Assembly: GCA_900317935.1 (NCBI GenBank)
Contig: ONIU01000001.1
Coordinates: 29,477 to 93,476, forward strand
Origin: an uncultured bacterium
GTDB lineage: Bacteria > Muiribacteriota > Ozemobacteria > Ozemobacterales > Ozemobacteraceae
DNA length: 64,000 nt
Direction of reading: 5' to 3'
The position numbers were made by a program, and so were the translations under genes. The notes below the pieces were generated by a model. That model was not told the origin of the DNA, ran no database searches, and worked only from the letters and a program-made list of their open reading frames with translations. Numbering within the stretch: the first letter of the stretch is position 1; every line of letters begins with the position of its first letter. This document shows positions 27,034 through 36,466 of this stretch, one piece after another.

Positions 27034-28335
27034 TTACTTAGATGAAGTTTCAAATGAAGCATTTGAATTTACTACATATAACGGAATCTTTACTGTAGTA
27101 ACATTACCAGATTTGTCTTCGGCTTTGGCAACAAAGAAATAATTTGGTTGATCTTCATATTCATGGCGTGGGTAGTTTGGAACACGGAACAGATAAGCAC
27201 TGTCGTTCTTTTCTACAACAGAAGCATCACTTCTTTCGATTCTTGCTTCAACATCTGTTGGAGCAACACGATCATCACCATTATCTACAGATACTGCTGC
27301 AAAAATGAAAGGAACATTTCTACGAACATAGATACCTTTTAAAACGCTCTTTTCATCAGTTGCAGATACGTGAACCTGTCTTGTCTGATTATCTTTGTCT
27401 AAAAGTCCGGAAGGAACAACACCGGAATTGTAATTAACTGCACCGTTTTCACTGAACATTGGACCAGCTATTGTTACTCTGGCTGTTTTGTTCCAAGGTT
27501 CTTTATTGCGTTCACTGCCTTCTCCTTCATCAACAAAGAGATAACTTTCTTCTTCATAGTCTTTTTCATTGCTGGAGAAAGGTCTGCCCATAGTTGTAAG
27601 AACTTTTGTATATATATTTTGTTTCAGTTCATGTTCAGAAGCAGCCATATCTACACTGCCAGCACCTTCCTGGAAAGCTACCCAAAGGTCTGGTGAAGTG
27701 CAGTCATGAACTAAGACGCCCATAGTCTGGTTAGAAGTTACAGTCTTAGAATCTTGGGCAGTAGTTGTGCCTGTAGCAGTTCCAGTTCCAGTGCTAGTGC
27801 CGGTGCTTGTTGAAGTATCTGTTAAAGTTGTAACTTGTTCTGTTGGTTCATCAACCTGTCTTGCACCACTGTTACCAATTTGATATTCACCTGGTTCGTA
27901 AAGAGTTCCGCCATCATGTGCCATATTAGTATTTTGGGAACTCAAGGTGTTATAGTTGCCGTCAGCATCTTTTTTTGAGGTTGTCCATGTTATATTCGGG
28001 TCGCTTTTAAAATTTGAACCACTTGCTACATCATTAGCATTTTCGGAATAAATAAGAGAATGTTCATGTTTTTCATAATAAACATCTTCTAAGCAATGAA
28101 CTAAAGAACTATCGGGGTCACCGCCGCGGAAAGTATTAGGCATAACATTAGCGTTATCCTTAAAATCTAATGACATAGGAACACTGTCTGGAACAAGGCT
28201 TTCACCGTTGCTTGTGTTGCTTTCTGTTGAAGTGTCAGTTGATGTATTGGTATCGGTATTGGTATTAGCTGCAGAAAAAATAGGAGCAGCTATTAGCAAT
28301 GAAATAACCAAAAAGACAAATAAATTTTTTTTCAT
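27034..28335 (-). CDS. Secreted Ser/Thr-rich protein with Ig-like C-terminus
   Basis: 433 residues. A signal peptide (MKKNLFVFLVISLLIAAPIF, cut near FSAA) is followed by a low-complexity Asn/Thr/Ser stretch (NTNTDTNTSTDTSTESNTS) and later a Gly/Thr stretch (STSTGTSTGTGTATGT, about residues 180-195), which look like flexible linkers. The remaining sequence is strand-rich and ends with a D-x-S-G-N motif like the downstream paralogue. Similar Gly-Thr linkers occur in the lipoprotein at 62992. First gene of a two-gene unit. No enzyme motif seen. Confidence 0.6.
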   Translation of the reverse strand: MKKNLFVFLVISLLIAAPIFSAANTNTDTNTSTDTSTESNTSNGESLVPDSVPMSLDFKDNANVMPNTFRGGDPDSSLVHCLEDVYYEKHEHSLIYSENANDVASGSNFKSDPNITWTTSKKDADGNYNTLSSQNTNMAHDGGTLYEPGEYQIGNSGARQVDEPTEQVTTLTDTSTSTGTSTGTGTATGTTTAQDSKTVTSNQTMGVLVHDCTSPDLWVAFQEGAGSVDMAASEHELKQNIYTKVLTTMGRPFSSNEKDYEEESYLFVDEGEGSERNKEPWNKTARVTIAGPMFSENGAVNYNSGVVPSGLLDKDNQTRQVHVSATDEKSVLKGIYVRRNVPFIFAAVSVDNGDDRVAPTDVEARIERSDASVVEKNDSAYLFRVPNYPRHEYEDQPNYFFVAKAEDKSGNVTTVKIPLYVVNSNASFETSSK

Positions 28336-28531
28336 GATAACCTCGCAAAAAATATTTTCGGACTCAAAATATATTATAACAGAAAAATAGAATAATAGTA
28401 ATGCCTATACGAAAAATATTTAAAAGTAGTATAAAGTCGTGTTGTACCTGCTGTTTTTCTGCCAGTATTAATAGAAATTTTTTTCTAATAATGTTATGCT
28501 TATTATTAAATTTTGATGCGATTGGTACAAA

Positions 28532-29584
28532 ATGAAAACAATTTGTATAAAAAACAGAAAAATAGCTAGTGGTTTACCAGCTTATATAATTGCTGAAATG
28601 TCGGCTAACCACGCTGGTAGTATTGTTTATGCAAAAGAGATTATTCATGCAGCGAAAGAAGCAAAAGCAGATTGTATAAAGATTCAAACCTATACGGCTG
28701 ATACCATAACAATAGACTGCAAAAATAAGTATTTCAATATAGAAAAGGGTACATGGAAAGGCGAAAACCTTTATTCCCTTTATAAAAAAGCTTACACACC
28801 CTGGGAATGGCAGGCAGAACTGAAAGAAGAGGCTGACAAAATCGGCATAGATTTTTTTTCTACTCCTTTTGATAACACTTCAGTTGATTTCCTGGAAAGC
28901 ATAGGAATTGAATTTTATAAAATAGCTTCTTTTGAACTCATAGATTTGCCTTTGATAAAATATGTTGCATCTAAGGGCAAACCCATGATTATTTCTACAG
29001 GTATGGCTTCATTAGAAGAAATAAAAGAAGCTATGGATTGTGTAAACTCTCAAAATAATAATCAAATAGCTTTGCTAAGATGTTCTAGTGCTTATCCTGC
29101 TATAACTGACGATATGAACTTGGCTTCAATGAAAGTTTTAGCAGAAAAATTTAATGTCCCAACCGGATTGTCTGACCATTCAAAAGGTTCTATTGCTGCA
29201 GTTACCAGTGTAGTTCTTGGAGGTTGCATCATAGAAAAGCATTTTTGCTTAGATAGGAAAATAAATACTCCTGATAGCGGTTTTTCTATGGAACCAGAGG
29301 AATTTGCTGCTATGGTTAGGGATGTTAGAGATGCAGAGAAAGCTATTGGTAAGGTTTCTTTTGGCCCAACACGGTCTGAAATGAGCAATTATGGATTCAG
29401 ACGTTCTATTTTTATAGTCAAAGATGTAAGAGCAGGAGACAAAGTGACTGGGGAAAATATTGGAATTATAAGACCTGGTGATGGTTTAAAGCCTAAATAC
29501 TATGAAGAAGTATTAGGGAAAACTTTTGCAAAAGATTATCAGGCTGGCACTCCCTTGTCTTTTGATTGTCTTGTAAACGCCTAG
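28532..29584 (+). CDS. pseI: Pseudaminic acid synthase
   Basis: 350 residues, normal length for PseI. It condenses PEP with a 6-deoxy-diacetamido-altrose to form pseudaminic acid. The TIM-barrel part (about 1-280) contains YIIAEMSANHAGS, CIKIQTYTADTITID, FFSTPFDNTSVDFLE, YKIASFE, MIISTGMA, LLRCSSAYPA, GLSDHS and IIEKHFCLDR with DSGFSMEP. Residues about 290-350 form a SAF (antifreeze-like) domain with RSIFIVKDVRAGDKVT and GIIRPGDGLKPK. These agree with PseI rather than NeuB. It is alone on the plus strand, 76 bases before argF; pseF is in the phosphonate operon. Confidence 0.92.
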   Translation: MKTICIKNRKIASGLPAYIIAEMSANHAGSIVYAKEIIHAAKEAKADCIKIQTYTADTITIDCKNKYFNIEKGTWKGENLYSLYKKAYTPWEWQAELKEEADKIGIDFFSTPFDNTSVDFLESIGIEFYKIASFELIDLPLIKYVASKGKPMIISTGMASLEEIKEAMDCVNSQNNNQIALLRCSSAYPAITDDMNLASMKVLAEKFNVPTGLSDHSKGSIAAVTSVVLGGCIIEKHFCLDRKINTPDSGFSMEPEEFAAMVRDVRDAEKAIGKVSFGPTRSEMSNYGFRRSIFIVKDVRAGDKVTGENIGIIRPGDGLKPKYYEEVLGKTFAKDYQAGTPLSFDCLVNA

Positions 29585-29659
29585 TTTTTCTTGACTTTGT
29601 TTATTATTAGTAATTAAATGAATTTAAAGAGATAAAAGTCAGGAAGGAATGATAATTTT

Positions 29660-30640
29660 ATGGCAATGAATTTAATTGGTCGCAGTTTTTTAACCTTAAA
29701 AGATTTTACCCCAGAAGAAATTCGCTATATGCTTGATTTGGCAAAAGAACTCAAACGTTTGAAACAAGCCGGAATCAAACCTAGAAATCTTGAAGGCAAA
29801 AATATTGCATTGATTTTTGAAAAGGCTTCTACCCGCACTCGCTGTGCATTTGTTGTTGCTGCTTCAGATGAAGGCGCTCATGCAGAATATTTAGGGAAAG
29901 ATGATATTCAGCTTGGGAAAAAAGAAACTGTTGCAGATACAGCCAGAGTTTTGGGCAGAATGTTTGATGGTATTCAATTCAGAGGTTTCAAACACGAAAC
30001 AGTAGAAGATTTGGCTAAATATGCTGGAGTTCCTGTATGGAACGGACTAACCGATAAGTTCCACCCAACTCAGGTTTTAGCTGACCTTATGACTATTGAA
30101 GAACATTATGGCTATCTTAAAGGCATAACCTTTGCTTTTGTTGGTGACGGTCGCAATAATATGGCTAACTCTTTGATGATAGGTTGCGCCAAGATGGGCT
30201 TGGATTGTCGAATTGTAGCTCCAAAAGGCTTACACCCGGAAAAAGAACTTGTTGATGAAGTTAAGAAAATCTGCAAAGAAACTGGCGGAAAGATTACAAT
30301 AACAGATGATGTAGACAAAGGTGTTAATGGCGCAGATGTTCTTTACACTGATGTTTGGGCAAGTATGGGTGAAGAAGCTCAGATGCAGGCTAGAATCAAA
30401 CTTTTGAAACCTTATCAGGTTAATATGGCAATGATTAAGAAAACTGGCAAAGAAAATCCAATATTCTTGCATTGTTTGCCAGCTTTCCATAACAGTGACA
30501 CCACTATGTCAAAAGATATAGGTGAAATGGAAGTAACAGACGAAGTATTTGAAAGTAAGCATTCAAAAGTCTTTGATGAAGCAGAAAACCGCTTACATAC
30601 AATCAAGGCTGTTATGGTTGCTACTTTGGGAGCTAAGTGA
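29660..30640 (+). CDS. argF: Ornithine carbamoyltransferase (ArcB-like subtype)
   Basis: 326 residues. It transfers the carbamoyl group between carbamoyl phosphate and ornithine to make citrulline, or the reverse in fermentation. Motifs are STRTR (57-61, carbamoyl phosphate), [27 protein letters not shown] and the ornithine-binding FLHCLPAFH (about 270). The N-terminus and the C-terminal [19 protein letters not shown] stretch follow the catabolic ArcB subtype, which would fit amino-acid fermentation beside hutHI, although arcA and arcC are not in the window. AGGAAGG about 10 bases upstream supports the start. A bidirectional terminator lies at 30879-30913. Confidence 0.93.
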   Translation: MAMNLIGRSFLTLKDFTPEEIRYMLDLAKELKRLKQAGIKPRNLEGKNIALIFEKASTRTRCAFVVAASDEGAHAEYLGKDDIQLGKKETVADTARVLGRMFDGIQFRGFKHETVEDLAKYAGVPVWNGLTDKFHPTQVLADLMTIEEHYGYLKGITFAFVGDGRNNMANSLMIGCAKMGLDCRIVAPKGLHPEKELVDEVKKICKETGGKITITDDVDKGVNGADVLYTDVWASMGEEAQMQARIKLLKPYQVNMAMIKKTGKENPIFLHCLPAFHNSDTTMSKDIGEMEVTDEVFESKHSKVFDEAENRLHTIKAVMVATLGAK

Positions 30641-30748
30641 GATTTAGAGCGTAGAGCAACAGAGCATAGAGCGAAGGCCCCCTCAGTCACTTGATGGCTA
30701 AAGCCAGCGTAGTTATTGTAGTTGGTAGTTGTTGTAGTTATTGTTATT
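30641..30748. repeat. Heptamer tract, palindrome fragment and low-complexity arm after argF
   Basis: Immediately after the argF stop comes a degenerate tract of AGAGCGT/AGAGCAT units (30641-30675). Then GGCCCCCTCAGTCACTT resembles one half of the palindrome at 39815-39875. Then a G/T-rich stretch (30712-30748) is roughly complementary to 30849-30880, so the two could pair over about 100 bases. The spacer has no supported gene. Confidence 0.45.
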
Positions 30749-30878
30749 AGATAGCTTTCAATGTAGCGATTATTACAAATATTCGTTAGCATACTAGCTT
30801 TCGATTAAACAATAAAAACAAGAGAGGCGACAGCCTCAAAATACCAAAAACAATAAAAACAACAACTACTACAAAAAC

Positions 30879-30913
30879 AAAAAGGCCTTGGTTGCATAAA
30901 CCAAGGCCTTTTT
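30879..30913. terminator. Bidirectional Rho-independent terminator between argF and tyrS
   Basis: AAAAAGGCCTTGGTT (30879-30893) and AACCAAGGCCTTTTT (30899-30913) pair perfectly around a five-base loop. A-run on the left and T-run on the right let it serve the converging argF (plus) and tyrS (minus) transcripts. Confidence 0.92.
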
Positions 30914-30921
30914 ATTACCCA

Positions 30922-32145
30922 TTAACCTAAGATTATCTTGTGGAAAATCTTTTTGCCTTTTTTGATTTTTGCGCCGTTTTTCAGCATTTCTTCAGTAAAT
31001 TTGAAATCCTGAGTTTCAACTTTATTGCCATCAACAGTGATTCCACCTTGTTTTACCAAAGTTCTTGCATCGCTTTTACTCTTGGCAATACCGGTTTTTA
31101 CTAAGGCATCAAGAATTCCTATTCCGTTAGCGGCTTCTTCTGCTGTAACTGTTGTTGTAGGCATATTTGCATCATCGCCGCCATTTCCTGCAAATAATGC
31201 AGCAGCAGCTTCAGCAGCTTTATCGGCTTCTTCTTTACCATGAACCAAAGTAGTTAATTCATAGGCTAAGATTTTCTTTTTATCATTGATTCTGCTGTCG
31301 TCCCATTTTTCCATTTCATCAATCTGTTCTAATGGCAGGAAAGTAAGCATTCTGATGCATTTCATAACATCTGCATCACCGACATTGCGCCAATATTGAT
31401 AGAAATCGTATGGAGAAGTCTTATTTGGGTCTAGCCATACTGCATTTCCAGCTGTTTTACCCATTTTATGACCTTGAGAATCAGTAAGAAGTGTAATTGT
31501 CATTGCATGGGCATCTTTGCCTAATTTTCTGCGTATGAGTTCTGTGCCGCCGAGCATGTTGCTCCATTGGTCATCACCACCGAATTGGAGATTGCAGCCT
31601 AAATTCTGATACAGATAATAGAAGTCATAGCTTTGCATGATCATGTAGTTAAATTCCAAAAAGCTGAGGCCCTGGGCCATTCTTTGCTTGTAACATTCAG
31701 CACGAAGCATGTTATTAACAGAAAAACAATGTCCGACTTCACGCAGCAGGTTTATATAATTAAGATTTAGCAACCAATCAGCATTATTAACCATTATTGC
31801 TTTGTCTTCGCCAAATTCGATGAATTTTTCCATCTGACGTTTAAAACATTCTGCATTGTGGTTAATGTCTTCACGAGTCAGCATTTTGCGCATGTCTGTA
31901 CGGCCTGATGGGTCACCAATCATCGTGGTGCCGCCGCCAATCAATGCTACTGGTGTGTTGCCAGCCATTTGAAGTCTTTTCATAAGTGTTAACGCCATAA
32001 AATGACCAGCAGTAAGACTGTCTGCTGTGCAGTCAAAGCCTATATAAAACTTAGCTTTACCAGAGTTTATCAAATTTCTGATTTGTTCTTCATCAGTTAC
32101 CTGAGCTATCAAGCCTCTGGCTTTAAGTTCTTCGTAAATACCCAT
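30922..32145 (-). CDS. tyrS: Tyrosyl-tRNA synthetase
   Basis: 407 residues, normal bacterial length. A class I aminoacyl-tRNA synthetase charging tRNA-Tyr. YIGFDCTADSLTAGHFMAL contains the HIGH-like site (AGHFMAL), GGGTTMIGDPSGR follows, and the QFGGDDQWSNM and GHKMGKTAGNA blocks carry the substrate-binding residues and the KMSKS-like loop (KMGKT). The C-terminal 65 residues (TGIAKSKSDARTLVKQGGI) form an S4 RNA-binding domain. Monocistronic, with the shared terminator downstream. No T-box leader is evident in the short upstream spacer. Confidence 0.97.
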   Translation of the reverse strand: MGIYEELKARGLIAQVTDEEQIRNLINSGKAKFYIGFDCTADSLTAGHFMALTLMKRLQMAGNTPVALIGGGTTMIGDPSGRTDMRKMLTREDINHNAECFKRQMEKFIEFGEDKAIMVNNADWLLNLNYINLLREVGHCFSVNNMLRAECYKQRMAQGLSFLEFNYMIMQSYDFYYLYQNLGCNLQFGGDDQWSNMLGGTELIRRKLGKDAHAMTITLLTDSQGHKMGKTAGNAVWLDPNKTSPYDFYQYWRNVGDADVMKCIRMLTFLPLEQIDEMEKWDDSRINDKKKILAYELTTLVHGKEEADKAAEAAAALFAGNGGDDANMPTTTVTAEEAANGIGILDALVKTGIAKSKSDARTLVKQGGITVDGNKVETQDFKFTEEMLKNGAKIKKGKKIFHKIILG

Positions 32146-32210
32146 CGTTAATATATCTCCGTTTACTAAGTTTGTTGTAGTTGCCGATTATAACAATGTT
32201 TTGCTAAAAT

Positions 32211-32248
32211 ATCAATACCCAAAAAGTCTAAGCTTTCTGGGTATTGAT
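32211..32248 (-). terminator. Probable terminator hairpin after the lipoprotein gene
   Basis: ATCAATACCCA (32211-32221) pairs with TGGGTATTGAT (32238-32248) around a 16-base loop. It lies 27 bases after the stop of the lipoprotein gene (minus strand) and before tyrS. The T-run after the stem is short (ATATTTTAG), so strength is uncertain. Confidence 0.6.
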
Positions 32249-32274
32249 AACAAATAATTAATATTACTTTTATA

Positions 32275-33099
32275 TTACTTCTGGTAATAAATAGTATTGT
32301 TAGAAGTTAATACTAATGGGTTTTCACCTGACTTATCTGTGTGAACAACTACAGACACTAATGATCCAATATAAGTTGTATTTGCATCAAGATTAGATTT
32401 CCCTGCTTCTGTTATAGTGAAAAAGAAATTGTTCCCTTCAGATGTGATTTTATACATGTCGGGATACTGACCAGAATAGAGTATTCTGGAGTTTCTGCTC
32501 TTGTTTGAAGTAAGTCTGAGTTCCCAACTGTAGTATTTGGTAACATTGCCTAATTCACTTGGAACAACGGCAGTAACGGTATCACCATTTATTGAAAGTT
32601 GAACGAATCCATCAACAGGTTTGGGTTCATCTTTTGAAATAACTGGTTTTTCAACTTCAACTCCGTTGCTTTCAGCTTTTAATAATCTATATTCCTGGTC
32701 AAAAGAAAGGGAAGCATTTGGCTGACTGCCACTTCCAACAGTACTTAATGCTACCTTAAAGAAGTTGGTTTCCACATAGAAAATTTGTGAATCAAACTGG
32801 AATCTTAAAGCATTAACTGCTTGATAAATAACTGATCTGGGAATATAACCAGAGAAATAATCAACTCCACTGACACTTTCTATGTATTTGAATGGCACGC
32901 CTGCTATTATTACATTTCTGTTGCTTGCAGCTCTTGCTGCCATTGGGGCATTTACAGGAATCCCAACTTTTAAAAGAACGGAATTTGATTCATTGGTATG
33001 TTTCCAGTTGTTATAATCATCATTGTTGTTACAACCAGTTAAAAAGAAAGAAGTTACTGCAAATGTAAATAGTAAAAACAACTTAAAGAGCTTTTTCAT
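32275..33099 (-). CDS. Lipoprotein of unknown function
   Basis: 274 residues. The N-terminus MKKLFKLFLLFTFAVTSFF ends in the lipobox LTGC (Cys23), followed by NNNDD, so it is a membrane-anchored lipoprotein; the Asn after Cys gives no clear inner-membrane retention signal. The mature part is strand-rich, with two sections that look like Ig- or fibronectin-like beta domains (for example KPVDGFVQLSINGDTVTAVV). No catalytic motif is visible. It is monocistronic with a hairpin downstream and is divergent from the helicase gene at 33209. Confidence 0.65.
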   Translation of the reverse strand: MKKLFKLFLLFTFAVTSFFLTGCNNNDDYNNWKHTNESNSVLLKVGIPVNAPMAARAASNRNVIIAGVPFKYIESVSGVDYFSGYIPRSVIYQAVNALRFQFDSQIFYVETNFFKVALSTVGSGSQPNASLSFDQEYRLLKAESNGVEVEKPVISKDEPKPVDGFVQLSINGDTVTAVVPSELGNVTKYYSWELRLTSNKSRNSRILYSGQYPDMYKITSEGNNFFFTITEAGKSNLDANTTYIGSLVSVVVHTDKSGENPLVLTSNNTIYYQK

Positions 33100-33208
33100 G
33101 CTGCCATTATCCTTAATCTTTTTTATTTTGACTAAATCATCTACCTATTCATCGGCTTGTATGTAAATTTTGCTAATGTTATACTAAAAAAAATTTGAGG
33201 TAATAATT

Positions 33209-36200
33209 ATGAGTATTGGAATATCTGAATTATTAAAAAATGATTTTGACAGATTAAATGATCAGCAGAAAGAAATAATTAAAAAATTTCACAGGAATTC
33301 ACTTGTTGTTGCTGGGCCAGGAACAGGCAAGACAAGAACTATCTCTGTTTTGATTGCTAAGCAGTTGGAAAAAGGCGTCAGGTTAAAAGAAATACTTGCT
33401 CTGACTTTTTCTGATAAAGCTGCATCTGAATTGAGAGAAAGAGTGTTAGAGTATTTCCCCCAAAGCTTTGACCAATGCTGGATATCAACCTTTCATTCTT
33501 TTTGTGCAAGAATTTTAAGGGAACAATATTACGAAGTCGGAGTTGCTCCAGATTTTAAGCTTCTCAATGCTTTTAAAGAGTCTTTGTTAATGAGTTTTAT
33601 TTGCAGAAAATTAGACCCGTCGGCTTTCCCTGAATATGGAAAAGTCTTGTCAAAGAGAGGATTTCAGCAGGAGGCTTCTACATTAATAGGAATATTAAAA
33701 TCTAATCTTGTTACTCCAGAAGAGTTTGAAGATGCTATAAAAAACACTCCTGATCTGAATAAGAAAACTCAGAACAGGTGCTATGAACTGTTGAATATTT
33801 ATCAGCAATATGAAAAAGAAAGAATTAAAGACAATTACCTGGATTACAGAGATTTAATAGCGCTTTCTATACAGGTTTTGAAAAATCCTAGAATTGCAGA
33901 AATCTATAGGAAAAGATACAAAGTTATTCTGGTAGATGAGTTTCAGGATACAGATCCAGCCCAGTTTTTGCTGCTCACTCTATTAAAAGGTGAGAATTCA
34001 GACATAAAAACTGCAGTAATAGGAGACCCGCGTCAGAGTATTTACAGATTCAGAGGGGCTGACCCGTCAATGATGACCCCAAAAGGTCGATTTAAGCAGA
34101 AATACAAGGCTAGCATTTTCCCTTTAAGCCAAAATTATCGTTCTGCAAAAAGTATAGTAAAATCTGCAACTATGCTTAATTGGACAGAAAAATTGCCTAC
34201 GGACGGACTTCTTAATCCAAACAGCCAGGAAGAAGGTTTTATAAAATATTATAAGGTTAAAAACGAAATTGAAGAGGCTAGGGTAGTGGGGCGTCAGATT
34301 GCTAATTATCTGATTTATGGCAATAACGGGAAAAAATACAAACCTTCAGATGTTGCGATTTTAGTTAGAAATAACTATCAGATTGATTTGCTTGCTGAAA
34401 GTTTGCAGACTTTGCATATTCCTTATCAAATTGCAGAGGATATGAAGTTTTTCAAGGCTGAGGAAATAATTACCCTTGTTTCACTACTGAAAATTGCTGG
34501 GGCAACAGACGAAGATATGAAAGAATCTGCTTTACAGACAGCCTTTCTTTCGCCAGCATTCGGTTTGAATCCTCTTTGGACGCAGGCTATAATCTCAGAA
34601 TTAGCAAATAATTCAAGTAAGATTTCTAATATATTAAAATTAATAGAAGAGAAAGACTTTTCTGAACTGCCTGAAACAGACGAAGCAAACCAGAATAAAG
34701 CTGTTGAATTTGTAAAAGTAGTCAGATTGCTGGAATCAAAAAGCAGTGAAGAAATAAGTTCGATTATTTCTGCTGCAGTATCCTCCGTTCTTCCTTTATT
34801 GAAAAATGCTTCTGAAACAACTTCACGAAATATTCTTCATCTTAGAAACATGCTTTCTGATTATTCTGAAGTTTTCAGGCATACATTCGGACGAAAACCT
34901 TTGATTGCAGATTTATTGCCTGAACTGGAAGAATGGATAAACTACTACGCTTTAAATATTGAATTATCTGAAAACATTGATGAAAACGCAGTTAAAATAA
35001 TGACAGTCCATCAATCAAAAGGTTTGGAATTTCCTTTAACTGTTATAAGCGGTCTTTGTGAAGGGCAGTTTCCTGTTAATTTGAGAGAAAACATCTTATT
35101 AGGAACGGCCGCTATAGATAAAATTAAGAATTATCTTAATTCCAAGAACAGAGAAATCAGCTTTTTCAATCCTTACCCAAACAGCGATGAAGAACAGTTA
35201 GAAGAAGAGCGCCGTCTGTTTTTTGTGGCCATTACAAGGGCTAAAGAAGGCCTGATTATGACAGTTCCGATGAGATTAGGCACAGATCCGGCAACTCCGG
35301 CACCATTTTTTTATGAAATGGGTATTAAACCTAATGAATTGGAAAAAGATGACAAAATTCTGACTCTAAGCGAGTTCAGAACGGCAATCACAGGATTAAA
35401 TACTGACGAACTTTTGAAATTAGAGCCCACTTTGCTGGAAGTTGAAAAGCAGATTCCGCCTGAATATGCTATTCATGGAATCAGACCAAGAATCTTTAAT
35501 AAAGCAAAGCACGACAGGGTTGAACTGCCTGATGATTTCAGCTTTTCAGCAACTTCTCTTAAAAACTATCTGGACTGCCCAAGAAAATTTTTCTTTAAAA
35601 ATCTTCTTGGAATTGTTAATCCCTTGGAAAATAACAGTGATTTCTTTGTTGTGGGTAATGCTTATCACAGAGTTTTAGAAGAACTTCACAAGCCAGGCTC
35701 GCCTTGGGAATTGGCTAAAGAGCCTACAGATGAAGATTTACTAAAACTTTTTGAGGAATTTGCTGCTCCGATGCTGGAAGTAATACCTTTTTTTGAAAGG
35801 CATAAACATGCGAATCTGATAAAAAATGCATTACCAATATATCGAGAAGCTGTTTATAAGAACGAGCAACTTCCTTGCCGCCATACAAAAGGGGTTGAAA
35901 AGCCCTTTTCTTTTGAACTTGCAGGAAGCAGAATCAAAGGGAGATTCGATAGAATCGCTCTAATAGACAGTGAAAGTATTCAGATTGTTGACTATAAAAC
36001 TTCAAAAAGCGGAATTCCCAACAGTGAAAAAATATATGAAAAAGCTTTCCCAAAGTCAGGTTCAATAGAAGAACAGCTAGAAATGCAGCTTCCTATATAT
36101 ATTTTGGCCTGCCGCAGCATGGGCTACAAAAATATTTCATCGGCAACAATGTATGTAATGACTGAAGCCTATAAAAAAGCTTATAAAGGTATGAAAGCCG

Positions 36201-36466
36201 GTTTTCAAAAATCTGCTGCTTTGAATTTCGGCTGTGGACCCTGTTATGGGGCAGATGTTTCTAGTGATGATTTGAAAAGCTTTGAAGCAAGATTAACTGA
36301 ACTAATAAATAAAATAAAAACAGATAAAACGTTTGAATGTTTGCCTTCTGCTAATGAAAACGCCAAAACCTGTCTGACTAAAGATGGTTGCGAGTTTTCT
36401 ACTTTCTGTCAGGTGGGGTTAGAACTTCTTAAAAAACAGCAGGATAAAGAGGAGGCCACTGAATAA
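33209..36466 (+). CDS. UvrD-type helicase with C-terminal RecB-family nuclease (AdnAB/AddA-like subunit)
   Basis: 1085 residues. Superfamily 1A helicase motifs occur in order: VVAGPGTGKTRT (36-42, Walker A), LVDEFQDTDP (about 241), QSIYRFRGADP, QNYRSAKS, VHQSKGLEFP (about 600) and FVAITRAKEGL (about 671). The C-terminal 300 residues are a PD-(D/E)XK nuclease: FSATSLKNYLDCPRKFFF, GNAYHRVLEEL, GRFDRIAL, IVDYKTSK (about 927) and the cysteines C-x5-C-x5-C at about 1054-1066. These, with the Cys in LDCPRK, could hold a 4Fe-4S cluster as in AddB and AdnAB. Likely a double-strand-break end-processing subunit working with the next gene, whose start overlaps its stop (TAATG). Confidence 0.88.
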   Translation: MSIGISELLKNDFDRLNDQQKEIIKKFHRNSLVVAGPGTGKTRTISVLIAKQLEKGVRLKEILALTFSDKAASELRERVLEYFPQSFDQCWISTFHSFCARILREQYYEVGVAPDFKLLNAFKESLLMSFICRKLDPSAFPEYGKVLSKRGFQQEASTLIGILKSNLVTPEEFEDAIKNTPDLNKKTQNRCYELLNIYQQYEKERIKDNYLDYRDLIALSIQVLKNPRIAEIYRKRYKVILVDEFQDTDPAQFLLLTLLKGENSDIKTAVIGDPRQSIYRFRGADPSMMTPKGRFKQKYKASIFPLSQNYRSAKSIVKSATMLNWTEKLPTDGLLNPNSQEEGFIKYYKVKNEIEEARVVGRQIANYLIYGNNGKKYKPSDVAILVRNNYQIDLLAESLQTLHIPYQIAEDMKFFKAEEIITLVSLLKIAGATDEDMKESALQTAFLSPAFGLNPLWTQAIISELANNSSKISNILKLIEEKDFSELPETDEANQNKAVEFVKVVRLLESKSSEEISSIISAAVSSVLPLLKNASETTSRNILHLRNMLSDYSEVFRHTFGRKPLIADLLPELEEWINYYALNIELSENIDENAVKIMTVHQSKGLEFPLTVISGLCEGQFPVNLRENILLGTAAIDKIKNYLNSKNREISFFNPYPNSDEEQLEEERRLFFVAITRAKEGLIMTVPMRLGTDPATPAPFFYEMGIKPNELEKDDKILTLSEFRTAITGLNTDELLKLEPTLLEVEKQIPPEYAIHGIRPRIFNKAKHDRVELPDDFSFSATSLKNYLDCPRKFFFKNLLGIVNPLENNSDFFVVGNAYHRVLEELHKPGSPWELAKEPTDEDLLKLFEEFAAPMLEVIPFFERHKHANLIKNALPIYREAVYKNEQLPCRHTKGVEKPFSFELAGSRIKGRFDRIALIDSESIQIVDYKTSKSGIPNSEKIYEKAFPKSGSIEEQLEMQLPIYILACRSMGYKNISSATMYVMTEAYKKAYKGMKAGFQKSAALNFGCGPCYGADVSSDDLKSFEARLTELINKIKTDKTFECLPSANENAKTCLTKDGCEFSTFCQVGLELLKKQQDKEEATE

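Noticed and set aside
30641..30880. Possible CRISPR-like array in the spacer after argF
   Set aside because: Units are 7-base degenerate repeats without unique spacers of constant length, and there are no cas genes.
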